Assembly (NCBI GenBank): GCA_002305165.1
Contig: DBQI01000025.1
Location: forward strand, 88,958-152,957
DNA: 64,000 nucleotides
Direction of reading: 5' to 3'
Source: Armatimonadetes bacterium UBA1398
GTDB lineage: Bacteria; Armatimonadota; Zipacnadia; UBA1398
Below the pieces are notes generated by a model. The model was not told the DNA's origin, did not search any database, and worked only from the letters and a program-made list of their open reading frames with translations. Positions within the stretch are counted from its first letter, which is position 1. Each line of letters starts with the position of its first letter. Shown here piece after piece: positions 1-8,662 of the stretch. The position numbers and the translations under genes were made by a program.

Positions 1-6
1 GCCAAC

Positions 7-1206
7 TCAAGAGACGCGGTCGGTTCCATCCTGGTCACCTTCGGTGTTCCCCGGAGAGGTTCCGGACGCGTGCGTCTCGTGGCTCGAGCCGGAGGGACCG
101 CCTTCGGCAGTGTCATCCCAGTACGTCACGCCCCCCAGGGGGCTCCCTCGGCGCGCCTCCTCCTCACTGAAGGAGAACCGTCGGGCCACTGCGGGATAGC
201 CGAAGACCGCGACCAGTATGCCGAGCGCGTAGAGGGTGACGCTCATTGCCGAGACGCCGCCCTGCCGGGACTGCCAGTAGAAGGCGAAGGCCATGACCGG
301 CAGGCTACCCAAGGCGAAGGCGGGCACGACGCGGAGGTCGACGCGCTCCGTGAAGGTGCACCGCCGGCACGCGATGAGCGCGATGACGGCTGCCACGATG
401 GCGGCCGCCGAGCCAAGTTGCGCTTGGGTCACCGCCCCGATGACGGGGATACCTGTCATCCCGGGCACGGCCTCCGCAGTGGACCAAGCGGGCACCGGCT
501 CGTAGTAGCGGAACCAGTCCGTGATGATGCGGGTGATCGAGTACAGGATTATCCACCATAGGAGGATCTGCCCGTTCCACCGCCGGTGCTTTAGGAAAGC
601 CTGGAGGAGCACTGCTGCTACCACGAGGTTCAGTATCAGATCATAGATCTGCACTGGGTGGCTCGGCGGGGTGAGCACGTTGAGGTCTCCCGAGCGCACG
701 GGGAACTGGCATGCCCATGGCAGCCCTTCGGCGGGGTGGCCGTGGCAGCAGCCATTGAGGAAGCACCCGATCTTGGTGATCGCGTAGCCCAGGGCCAGGA
801 GGGGCACCAGGTGGTCGGCAAGGGCGCCGTAGGAGATGCGCAGTTTGCGGCAGCAGATGAGGGAGCCGAGCATGGCGCCGATCACACCGCCATGGAAGGC
901 GAGACCTCCCTCCCAGATGTAGAGGGCCTCGATGGGGCTGGCCTCGGCGTTACCGAAGTAGGCTCCCCAGTTCAGGACCACATGCAGGAGCCGCGCCCCA
1001 AGCACGCCGGAGAGCAGGACGACGAGAACCACATCGATGGACCGATCGGGCGGGATCAGCTTCGTGCGAGACGTCAGCTTCCAGAGGCCGAAGAAGGCGA
1101 CGATGAAGGCGAGAGCCAGCATGGTCCCGTAGGCATGCACGGGAAAGGGCCCAAGGCTGATGGGGCCGAGGTGGAAGCCCGGTATCTTGAAGAGCACAGA
1201 GTGCAT
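7..1206 (-). CDS. lgt: Prolipoprotein diacylglyceryl transferase
   Basis: Transfers diacylglycerol from phosphatidylglycerol to the lipobox cysteine of prolipoproteins in the cytoplasmic membrane. The 399-residue protein has the Lgt landmarks: AYGTMLALAF near the N terminus, LAFHGGVIGAM, the IGCFLNGCCHGHP signature with the conserved Asn/Gly/Cys stretch, and HPVQIYDLILN near residue 180. Several hydrophobic segments alternate with short loops. It is longer than the usual 260-300 residues. Extra membrane segments follow residue 260, then a polar C-terminal tail of about 50 residues rich in Gly, Ser, Thr and acidic residues. The start ATG follows the lspA stop directly (TGAATG), so the two genes are translationally coupled, as fits consecutive steps of lipoprotein maturation. 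Confidence 0.95.
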   Translation of the reverse strand: MHSVLFKIPGFHLGPISLGPFPVHAYGTMLALAFIVAFFGLWKLTSRTKLIPPDRSIDVVLVVLLSGVLGARLLHVVLNWGAYFGNAEASPIEALYIWEGGLAFHGGVIGAMLGSLICCRKLRISYGALADHLVPLLALGYAITKIGCFLNGCCHGHPAEGLPWACQFPVRSGDLNVLTPPSHPVQIYDLILNLVVAAVLLQAFLKHRRWNGQILLWWIILYSITRIITDWFRYYEPVPAWSTAEAVPGMTGIPVIGAVTQAQLGSAAAIVAAVIALIACRRCTFTERVDLRVVPAFALGSLPVMAFAFYWQSRQGGVSAMSVTLYALGILVAVFGYPAVARRFSFSEEEARRGSPLGGVTYWDDTAEGGPSGSSHETHASGTSPGNTEGDQDGTDRVS

Positions 1207-1896
1207 TCACTGGTCCCCTTGGCTGGCGGAGTCCAACGCGGCGGCGCCATCGTTCGGAGGTGCTGCGAGCTCCGCCACCTTCGTCTCGATCAGTCTCTCC
1301 TCAATGCGGGAGGCTCGCAGGATAGCATAGCCCACCAGGATGGCGCCGACCACTACCTCGGCGTCGGCCAGGTTGAACTGCGGCCACCACCCGACATCGA
1401 TGAAATCCAACACGCCCCTTGGGCGCACGAGTCGGTCGAAGAGGTTGCCGAGTGCTCCCCCTACCACCAAGGCGAGCCCGATGATGTACACCGGCCAACT
1501 GAAACGCCCACAGGTGGCCGCGATGATCACGATGGAGACCGTCAGCACCGCGACGCCGGCCACCCATGAGGGGTGCTCGGCGAACATGCCCCACGCGATG
1601 CCTGGATTGTACACGTGGGAGAGCCACAAGTAACCGTCCAGGACGGCCACGGTCTGTCGGCCCTCCGGCACCCCTCGAGCCACCATCTCCTTCGTGACTT
1701 GGTCCGCCACTAAGGCGATGAGCCCCAGGCTCGCGAAGATGATGATCCGCTGCCAGCGCGCGAGGGGCTCGAAGACTGCGCGGTGCTCGCCCAGGACGTG
1801 CCTGCGGATGTCCTCGGCGACGGCCGCCGGCGGCCGTGTGCGGGCCGCCGGCTTCGGACCCTCGGGCTGGGGAGCGGACGGAGTGTCGGTCGCCAA
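1207..1896 (-). CDS. lspA: Signal peptidase II (lipoprotein signal peptidase)
   Basis: Aspartyl protease of the inner membrane that removes the signal peptide from diacylglycerol-modified prolipoproteins. Family motifs are clear: VADQVTK in the first membrane helix, the YNPGIAWG loop, GALGNLFDRL with one catalytic Asp, and FNLADAEVVVG with the other. Four hydrophobic segments are visible. At 229 residues it is longer than typical LspA (about 160) because of a Pro/Ala-rich N-terminal extension of roughly 45 residues and a C-terminal tail. The start shown is a TTG with only a weak ribosome-binding site, so the true start may lie further in. It sits between ileS and lgt; lspA beside ileS is a common bacterial arrangement. 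Confidence 0.93.
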   Translation of the reverse strand: MATDTPSAPQPEGPKPAARTRPPAAVAEDIRRHVLGEHRAVFEPLARWQRIIIFASLGLIALVADQVTKEMVARGVPEGRQTVAVLDGYLWLSHVYNPGIAWGMFAEHPSWVAGVAVLTVSIVIIAATCGRFSWPVYIIGLALVVGGALGNLFDRLVRPRGVLDFIDVGWWPQFNLADAEVVVGAILVGYAILRASRIEERLIETKVAELAAPPNDGAAALDSASQGDQ

Positions 1897-1964
1897 TGCG
1901 CGCTACTCGTTTCCCATGGGCGCGCCCAGCCGAGAGGCCCGCACACGGTGTGTTGGATGGCGTT

Positions 1965-4823
1965 CTACGGCTCTGGGACGCCCGTTACGGCGGCGACGCA
2001 GCGGGAACAAAGCTCCGGGTGCTCCTCGTCCTGGCCCACAGTGGCCTCCACGTGCCAGCAGCGCGGGCATTTGGACCCTTCAGCCAGTCCGATAACGAAG
2101 TCGACTACGAAGTCGACTCCACCGAGTTCATCGGTGCTCAAGGTCACGGCTTCCGCGGCGCGTCCCCCCCGGACCTGGGCGCCAGACACGATCAGGAACT
2201 CCGCTAGCGATGAGCCATCGGCCTCGGTGCGCTGGATGATCTCGACGACGTTCTCGGGCGCGTAGATCGTGACCTGAGCGTCCAGGGGCTTCTTGAACAT
2301 CCCCTCGCCGCGGCACTTCTCGATGGCCCGGTACGCCTCGGTGCGCAGGGTACTGAGCACATCGAAGCGGCCGAGCAACTCGTCGTTCATCCACTCCGTG
2401 CGGGCCGAGGGCCAGTCCGCAAGTTGCACGGTCGGCAGCTCCTCGGTCTGGAAGCGGTGGCTCCAGATCTCCTCACAGGTAAAGGTTAGCACGGGCGCCA
2501 GAAGGAGGGTCAGGCTCCGCAGGATGTGGTGCATCGCGGTCTGGGCTGACCTACGCGCTCGCCAGTCAGCGGCTGAGGCGTAGAGCCGGTCCTTGGTCAT
2601 GTCCAGGTAGAGGGCCGACAGGTCAGTCTCGCAGAAGGCATAGATCGCCTGCATGGCGTGGTGGAAGTCCCACTCCTCCATGCGCCGACTCGCGGACACG
2701 ATCAGCCCGCCGAGGCGACCCAAAGCCCACTGGTCGAGAGGCAGCATGTCGGCGTACGGGACCTCGTCGGTCTCTGGATCGAAGCCGCTCAGGTTGCCCA
2801 GTAGGAACCGGCAGGTGTTTCGGATCGACCGGTACACCTTCGACACCTGCTCGAACAGGTCATCGGAGCAGTGAAGGTCTCGCTTGAAGTCCACCGTGGC
2901 CACCCAGAGCCGGATGATGTCGGCCCCTCGCGTCGACGCCACTGTCTGGGGGTCGATGACGTTGCCGATGGACTTGGACATCTTCCGGCCGAGCTCATCC
3001 ACCACGAAGCCGTGGGTGACACATGTCTTGTACGGCGGGGTCTCGCGGGTCGCCATGCCCGTCAAGAGGGAGCTCTGGAACCATCCCCGGTGCTGATCCG
3101 AACCCTCGATGTAGAGGTCGCAGGGGAAGCCCAGCTCCTCTCTGCGCTCGAGCACACCCGCCCAGCTTGTGCCCGAGTCGAACCAAACGTCCATGATGTC
3201 GGTCTCTTTGCGCAGCTGCTCCGCGCCGCAGCCGCATGCGGGACAGACGAAGCCTTGGGGCAGCAGCTCGGGGGCCGAGAGGGCGAACCAGGCATCGGAG
3301 CCTCCCTCGCGAACCTTGGCGACGACGGACTCGATCGTCTCCTGGGTGTAGATGATCTCGCCGCAACCCTCGCAGTAGAAGATAGGGATGGGCACGCCCC
3401 ACACGCGCTGGCGCGAGATGCACCAGTCGGGGCGACTCTCCATCATGCCCGCGATCCGCTGCTGGCTCTCGGCAGGCACCCATTTGACCCGATCGAGGGC
3501 CTCGAGCGCGGGCTCACGCAGCTTCGCCATGTCAATGAACCACTGCTCGGTGCATCTGAAGAGGACTGGGTCCTTGCCACGCCAGCAGTGGGGGTATGAG
3601 TGCCGCAGCCTCTCCTGCCGCAGTAGGTAGCCGTTCTCCCGGAGCCACTGGGGGATGACCTCGTTGGCCTTCTCCCAGTGGAGGCCCGCGAAGATCCCTG
3701 CCTCATCGGTCAGGCAGCCGTCGTCGCCCATGGGCGAGATGATGGGCAGGCCGTACTCCCGGCCCACCAGGAAGTCCTCCTCGCCGTGGCCTGGCGCAGT
3801 ATGAACACAACCCGTGCCATCCTCCATCGTGACATGCCCGCCGAGAATGATGGGGGACTTGCGGTCCATGAAGGGGTGCCGGGTCTGCCGGCCTTCGAGC
3901 TCCTCGCCACGGAAGCGTGCGATGACCTCGAAGATCTCGTACCCGAGCCCATCGCGGAGGGCCTCGTAGCGTCCCTCGCCGATGACCAGGTACTCGCCCT
4001 GCTCGGGGCATCCGTCGACCGCGCCCTTGGCGAAGACGAGACAGTAGGTCGCCGTGGGATGGAGACAGACCGCAAGGTTGCCTGGCAGCGTCCACGGGGT
4101 GGTCGTCCAGATGGGAACCGACACCTGGTCGGAGTCGCTCAGCCCGCCGGAGAGGGCGGCGAGGCTATCGGCCCACGGAAACCGGACGGTGATGGCGGGA
4201 GACTCGATGTCGTAGTACTCGATCTCGGCGTCGGCGAGGGCCGTGCCGCTGAGCACCGACCAGTAGACCGGCCGGAAACCGCGGTAGATCATGCCCTTCA
4301 GGGCGATCTCCCCGAAGACCTGGAGCTGCCGGGCCTCATATTCGGGATCCAGAGTGACATAGCGGTTCGACCAGTCACCACGGACTCCCATGCGGCGGAA
4401 CTGGGCGGTCTGCTTCTCCACATACTGCAACGCGAAGTCCCGGCAGAGACCCCGCCACTCCACCGGGTCCATCTGCCCCCGATCCAGGCCCGTTTCGATC
4501 ATCACCCGATGCTCCAGAGGGAGCCCGTGGGTGTCGAAGCCCGGGACGTAAGGGCAGTCGTAGCCCCGCATGGTCCGGAACTTGACGACGATATCCTTCA
4601 GGATCTTGTTCTGCGCGGTGCCAATGTGGATGTCGCCATTGCTGTAGGGCGGTCCGTCGTGGAGGACATAGCGGGGCCGTCCCCGTCCTCGCTCCCGCAC
4701 CAGCCGGTAGACATCGAGCTTGTCCCATTGCTCAATGATTCGCGGCTCACGCTCCGGAAGGTTCGCCCGCATGGGGAAGTCGGTCTGGGGTAGATTCAGT
4801 GTGCTCTGGTAGTCCTGGGACAT
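1965..4823 (-). CDS. ileS: Isoleucyl-tRNA synthetase
   Basis: Charges tRNA-Ile with isoleucine. The 952-residue class I synthetase has the HIGH-type motif as NGDIHIGTA near residue 60, the editing (CP1) region with GTGCVHTAPGHGEED, the KMSKS loop as GRKMSKSIGNV near residue 620, and a C-terminal zinc-binding knuckle (KCPRCWH followed by LCSRC). The start is the ATG at 4823, preceded at a good distance by GGAGAGGAGG; an in-frame upstream ATG at 4865 has no such site. The gene heads the ileS-lspA-lgt group and has a good promoter about 110 bases upstream. No T-box-like element was seen in the leader. Confidence 0.97.
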   Translation of the reverse strand: MSQDYQSTLNLPQTDFPMRANLPEREPRIIEQWDKLDVYRLVRERGRGRPRYVLHDGPPYSNGDIHIGTAQNKILKDIVVKFRTMRGYDCPYVPGFDTHGLPLEHRVMIETGLDRGQMDPVEWRGLCRDFALQYVEKQTAQFRRMGVRGDWSNRYVTLDPEYEARQLQVFGEIALKGMIYRGFRPVYWSVLSGTALADAEIEYYDIESPAITVRFPWADSLAALSGGLSDSDQVSVPIWTTTPWTLPGNLAVCLHPTATYCLVFAKGAVDGCPEQGEYLVIGEGRYEALRDGLGYEIFEVIARFRGEELEGRQTRHPFMDRKSPIILGGHVTMEDGTGCVHTAPGHGEEDFLVGREYGLPIISPMGDDGCLTDEAGIFAGLHWEKANEVIPQWLRENGYLLRQERLRHSYPHCWRGKDPVLFRCTEQWFIDMAKLREPALEALDRVKWVPAESQQRIAGMMESRPDWCISRQRVWGVPIPIFYCEGCGEIIYTQETIESVVAKVREGGSDAWFALSAPELLPQGFVCPACGCGAEQLRKETDIMDVWFDSGTSWAGVLERREELGFPCDLYIEGSDQHRGWFQSSLLTGMATRETPPYKTCVTHGFVVDELGRKMSKSIGNVIDPQTVASTRGADIIRLWVATVDFKRDLHCSDDLFEQVSKVYRSIRNTCRFLLGNLSGFDPETDEVPYADMLPLDQWALGRLGGLIVSASRRMEEWDFHHAMQAIYAFCETDLSALYLDMTKDRLYASAADWRARRSAQTAMHHILRSLTLLLAPVLTFTCEEIWSHRFQTEELPTVQLADWPSARTEWMNDELLGRFDVLSTLRTEAYRAIEKCRGEGMFKKPLDAQVTIYAPENVVEIIQRTEADGSSLAEFLIVSGAQVRGGRAAEAVTLSTDELGGVDFVVDFVIGLAEGSKCPRCWHVEATVGQDEEHPELCSRCVAAVTGVPEP

Positions 4824-4934
4824 TCGGGTCCTCCTCTCCGGCGTTCGCCGCGAAAACCGGGCCAATCAGACACACGAATGGGAGCCCGCCATGCGGCTTG
4901 GCTCCCGCTTTGAGCGTCCGATGCCTCGGAGGGC

Positions 4935-4963
4935 AATATACGCCCGGCATGGCCCTCGGTCAA
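4935..4963 (-). promoter_or_regulatory. sigma70-type promoter for ileS-lspA-lgt
   Basis: On the minus strand TTGACC (4963-4958) is separated by exactly 17 bases from TATATT (4940-4935), close to the consensus housekeeping promoter. It predicts a transcript start near 4928 and an ileS leader of about 105 nt. The leader contains a 7-bp hairpin (GGGAGCC/GGCTCCC, 4880-4906) of unknown meaning. This is a pattern match by eye. Confidence 0.6.
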
Positions 4964-5190
4964 CTTCGCTCAGACCACCAGGGCTGTCACCGTTCTGGCG
5001 ATTCGTGCAGGGTCCGATGGGCCCTTGGACGCGTACTCATCCTCGATACACCGGGGCCGCGAGTCACTTCCTAGCGACCAGCGAGGCGTTCCTCGGCGAG
5101 GACCCCGCCGCGGGACGTCAGACTCAGTGGAGGTGACGGTCGACGCCGCAGGCAATACCCCCCGTGTTCGTCCGACGGGAGGGCGCGACA

Positions 5191-7707
5191 ATGGTCTGTC
5201 GATCCGCGATACTGTTCTCCGCGCTCGGGGGCTTGGCGGTAGGCGCCAGCGCCGAGCCGCTGGATATGTCCCGCGAGATTGCCCTGAACCGGCTCTGGGA
5301 GGAGATAACCTTCGGCCGGGCGGAGGCCTCAGGTTCTGCGCTGACCCTAGTTGCGGAGGAGGGACCAGGCGATACCAAGGTCAACCGCTGCGCCGCCGGC
5401 GGCCCCCTGCGCCTGGGCGATCGCGTCTACGACTGAGGGATCGGCGTGAACTCCACCTGCGAGCTGCGCGTCGCCCTGGCGGCGCCCGGGGAGCGCCTGC
5501 GTGCGATCGTCGGGCTGGATCGAAACGTGGATGGCACCGCAGGCTCGGTCCGTTTCCACGTGCGCGCCGGTGAGCACAGCCTGCTCTCGACAGAAGTGAT
5601 CCGCGCCGGAGACCCGCCTCAGGCGATCGATGTGCCGCTGAGTGGCGCGCGGGAGGTCTCCCTGATCGTGGACGACGGGGGAGACGGCAGAGGCTGGGAT
5701 CAGGGCGACTGGGCTGAGGCACGGGTGGAGCTGGAGGACGGCACCGAGTTGTGGCTCGATGAGCTTGCACGTGAGACACGACACTCAGGCGGGCCGCCCT
5801 TCTCCTTCGTCTACGGCGGCGTGCCCTCGTCCGAGCTGCTCCCTACCTGGCAGAGCGAGGAGACGCTCGACGCCACGGACCCGGGTCAGACGGTTCGCCG
5901 GTTGACCTACCGCGACCCGGACACGGGGCTCGAGTTGGTCGCCACAAGCACCGTGTACACCGATTGCCCCGGCGTCGACTGGGTGCTCACGATCACGAAC
6001 CGCGGAACCACGGATAGCCCAGTCATCGAGGCTCTCCAGGCGCTGGACACGTCACTCCACCCTTCCTTGGCTGGCGATGTGGTCGTCCATCGCCTCAATG
6101 GTTCCCCCTGCCTCGCCGACGACTGGATACCCTTCGATGAGCGGGTGGGCACCCAATCCAGCCTGGAGATCGCCGCGACGAGGGGGCGCTCGTCCAACGT
6201 CTCTCCCTTCTTCAATGTCCAGTGGGAGGGCGGAGGAGTGATCACGGCCATCGGCTGGTCGGGGCAGTGGGCTGCCGCCGTCGAGAGGTCTCAGGGCGCG
6301 CTCACCCTTCGCGCGCGGCAGGAGGATCTCCGCACCGTTCTCCATCCCGGCGAGAGCATCCGATCGCCCCGTATCCTGCAGCTCTGGTGGGAGGGTGATG
6401 ACCCGTGGCGCGGCTACAACCTCTTCCGCCGAACCCTCCGCGCCCATGTCGTCCCTCGGATGGACGGAGAGGTCATCTTCCCCCCCATCGCACACCTGAG
6501 CACGTCCTTCTACGAACTCAACGCCAGCAATGAGGAGAACGTACTCTCACACCTCAAGTCGCTCGATGGGTTGGGGTTCGAGGTCTTCTGGCTCGACGCG
6601 TACTGGACGGGTCCCGGGGGATTCCCGAGCGCAATGGGCAACTACGGCCTGCCGCTGTCCACCGTTGAGCCACCCGACCGCTTCCCGAGGGGGCTCTCTC
6701 ACATCGGCGACGCCGTGCGGAACGCGGGCATGGACTTCCTGCTGTGGTTCGAGCCCGAACGAGTGGCGCCGGGTACCCGCATCGCCACGGAGCACCCCGA
6801 GTGGGTCATCTCGCTCGCCGGCGATGGCAGCGGCCTGCTCGACCTGGGCAACCCGGAGGCGTGGGAGCACATCCGAGCGTACTTGGACACGGCCATCCGT
6901 GAATACGACCTGACTTGGCTCCGCATCGACTACAACATCGATCCCCTTGACTACTGGCGGCATGCGGACTCCCAGCAGACCGATCGCGGCGGCATGACGG
7001 AGATGCGGTACGTCGAGGGGCTCTACCGCCTGTGGGACGCGCTTCGGGCTGCCCACCCCACGCTGGCCATCGACACATGCGCCTCGGGCGGCCGGCGGAT
7101 CGATCTAGAGACGTGCGCGCGAGCCATACCCCTCTGGCGGAGTGATAACACGTGCGACATGGTGGGTGACGACCCCGAGGTGATCCTGCAGGCGGCGATC
7201 AAGAACCAGGTGATGAGCGCCGGCCTGAACCGCTACCTGCCCTTGAGCACCGTAGGGCAAATGGGGGCGGATCCCTACCGGTTCCGGAGCGGCTTCAACG
7301 GGGGGATTGCCTTCGCTGAGGATGTGCGCGGCGACGACTACCCCCGGGACCTTCTCCGCGAGGCCATTGAGGAGGGAAAGCGGCTAAGGCCTTACTGGCT
7401 CGGCGACTTCTACGCCCTGTCCGAGGTCACCATGAGTCCGCGCGACTGGTGCGTGCTTCAGTACCATCGTCCGGAGCGTGATGACGGCATTGTGCTCGCC
7501 TTCCGCCGGCACGGTTCACCCTATGTTGTGTATGACTGCGCCCTGCGCGGCATCGAGCCATTGGCGGTTTACCGGGTGACCTTCTCGCCGACCTATGAGC
7601 GAGGCGAGTCAGTGGAACTGCCGGGTTCGGACCTGGCACGACTCTCCCTGCAGGTCACGGAGCGGCCAGGCTCTCTCCTGGTCGAGTACCAGCGCATTGA
7701 GAGGTAG
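5191..7707 (+). CDS. Secreted NPCBM-GH36 alpha-galactosidase, interrupted by an in-frame TGA at 5434-5436
   Basis: Predicted exported hydrolase of alpha-galactosides. Reading from the ATG at 5191 (GGGAGG site just upstream) gives a signal peptide (MVCRSAILFSALGGLAVGASA). An NPCBM carbohydrate-binding module follows, then a GH36 supersandwich and TIM barrel. The nucleophile region reads LRIDYNIDPLDYW and the acid/base region CASGGRRIDLE followed by WRSDNT. A TGA at 5434-5436 stops translation inside the NPCBM module, but the same frame continues unbroken to 7707 and matches the paralogue at 8663 on both sides (VYD-stop-GIGVNS against TYEHGLLCHA). CGA to TGA would explain it. Either it is a recent pseudogene or sequencing error, or a truncated product without a signal peptide starts downstream; the first in-frame start is GTG at 5446. 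Neighbouring genes use TGA as a normal stop. Confidence 0.85.
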
Positions 7708-7718
7708 AGGCCGGACCA

Positions 7719-7749
7719 GCCGGGGTGGCCCGATGAGGACCACCCCGGC
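7719..7749. terminator. Bidirectional hairpin between convergent genes
   Basis: GCCGGGGTGG (7719-7728) pairs perfectly with CCACCCCGGC (7740-7749) across an 11-base loop. It lies in the 48-base gap between the convergent stops of the GH36 gene and aqpZ, so it can terminate both transcripts. There is no clear T tract. Confidence 0.6.
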
Positions 7750-7755
7750 CGTCGA

Positions 7756-8460
7756 TCACTTCGTTTCGCCGTCCCCGGCAACCATCCGGTAGATGGGGCC
7801 GGCGATGGCCGCGCCGATGATCGGCGCCACCCAGAACAGCCACAACTGCGAAGTAGCCCACGCGGGGCCGAAGAGCGCCACGCCCGTGCTCCGCGCCGGG
7901 TTCACCGAGGTGTTCGTGACGGGGATGGAGATGAGGTGGATCAGGGTCAGGCAGAGGCCGATGGCGATGGGGGCGAACCCCGCCGGCGCCCGCTTGTCGG
8001 TTGCGCCCAAGATCACGATCAGGAAGATGAAGGTCATCACGACCTCCACGAGCAGGCCGGCCCTCAGACCATAGCCACACGGGGAGCCTTCGCGGTAGCC
8101 GTTGCAGGCGAAGGTGGCCATCCCGTTCTTGCCTACCGTGTTGCCCGCGATGATGAAGAGCACGAGCCCAGCTACAATGGCACCAATCACCTGGCCGACG
8201 ATGTAAGGGAAGATGTCCTTCGCCGGAAATCGCTTCCCGGCCCAGAGTCCGATGGTGACCGCGGGGTTGAGGTGACAGCCTGAGATGTGCCCGATGGCGT
8301 AGGCCATCGTGAGCACCGTGAGTCCGAAAGCCAGAGCCACTCCAGCGAAACCGATGCCTGCATCGGGGACACCTGCGGCGAGGATCGCACTCCCGCAGCC
8401 ACCCAACACGAGCCAGAACGTCCCAAGGGTTTCCGCAGCTACGCGCCGTGATAAGGGCAT
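7756..8460 (-). CDS. aqpZ: Aquaporin Z-type water channel
   Basis: Inner-membrane channel of the MIP family for water. The 234-residue protein has the two NPA boxes in the right context: CHLNPAVTIGLWAG (first half, after helix 2) and SVNPARSTGVALFG (second half). Six hydrophobic segments show the internal two-fold repeat. The N terminus (RVAAETLGTFWLVLGGCGSAI) is typical of AqpZ. The ATG follows AGGTGG with a 7-base spacer. It is divergent from the second alpha-galactosidase and convergent with the first, so it is probably its own transcription unit. A role in osmotic adjustment is known for the family; a link to the adjacent sugar genes is not shown. Confidence 0.93.
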   Translation of the reverse strand: MPLSRRVAAETLGTFWLVLGGCGSAILAAGVPDAGIGFAGVALAFGLTVLTMAYAIGHISGCHLNPAVTIGLWAGKRFPAKDIFPYIVGQVIGAIVAGLVLFIIAGNTVGKNGMATFACNGYREGSPCGYGLRAGLLVEVVMTFIFLIVILGATDKRAPAGFAPIAIGLCLTLIHLISIPVTNTSVNPARSTGVALFGPAWATSQLWLFWVAPIIGAAIAGPIYRMVAGDGETK

Positions 8461-8488
8461 ACAGGAACCACCTTTCCGGGCGGTCGCT

Positions 8489-8506
8489 CCCTCGCGGTTG
8501 CGAGGG
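8489..8506. other. Small perfect hairpin in the aqpZ leader
   Basis: CCCTCGC, loop GGTT, GCGAGGG: a 7-bp stem with a 4-base loop, 29 bases upstream of the aqpZ start in the 202-base divergent spacer (8461-8662). It could be a leader structure or an operator; nothing else in this spacer was recognisable, and no convincing promoter was found. Confidence 0.4.
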
Positions 8507-8662
8507 CGTGATCGCTCTTACGACGACGGGCTTACCTACCAGTCACTGCTGTGTGGGCAGTATTCCGTGCCGTCGTGCCAGGACCCTGCGCCCGTGGCCT
8601 GGAATGCTCTCCCATGCCGGGCGGCGAACTACGCGTCACCGGCTTCAGGGGGCTTCACTGCC

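Noticed and set aside
658..1569. Long open frames opposite real genes, such as the one opposite lgt/lspA and others opposite recB, ileS and wecC
   Set aside because: They mirror strong genes, lack family features and have shadow-type composition from high GC.
4824..4934. T-box riboswitch in the ileS leader
   Set aside because: No T-box core sequence or specifier structure could be found; only a 7-bp hairpin is present.
5434..5436. Selenocysteine or a reassigned TGA codon in the GH36 gene
   Set aside because: The site is in a carbohydrate-binding module, no insertion-element-like hairpin was noted, and many neighbouring genes end in TGA.
8461..8662. Sigma54-type promoter (TGGCACG on the minus strand) for aqpZ
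   Set aside because: The matching TTGC element at the right distance is missing.
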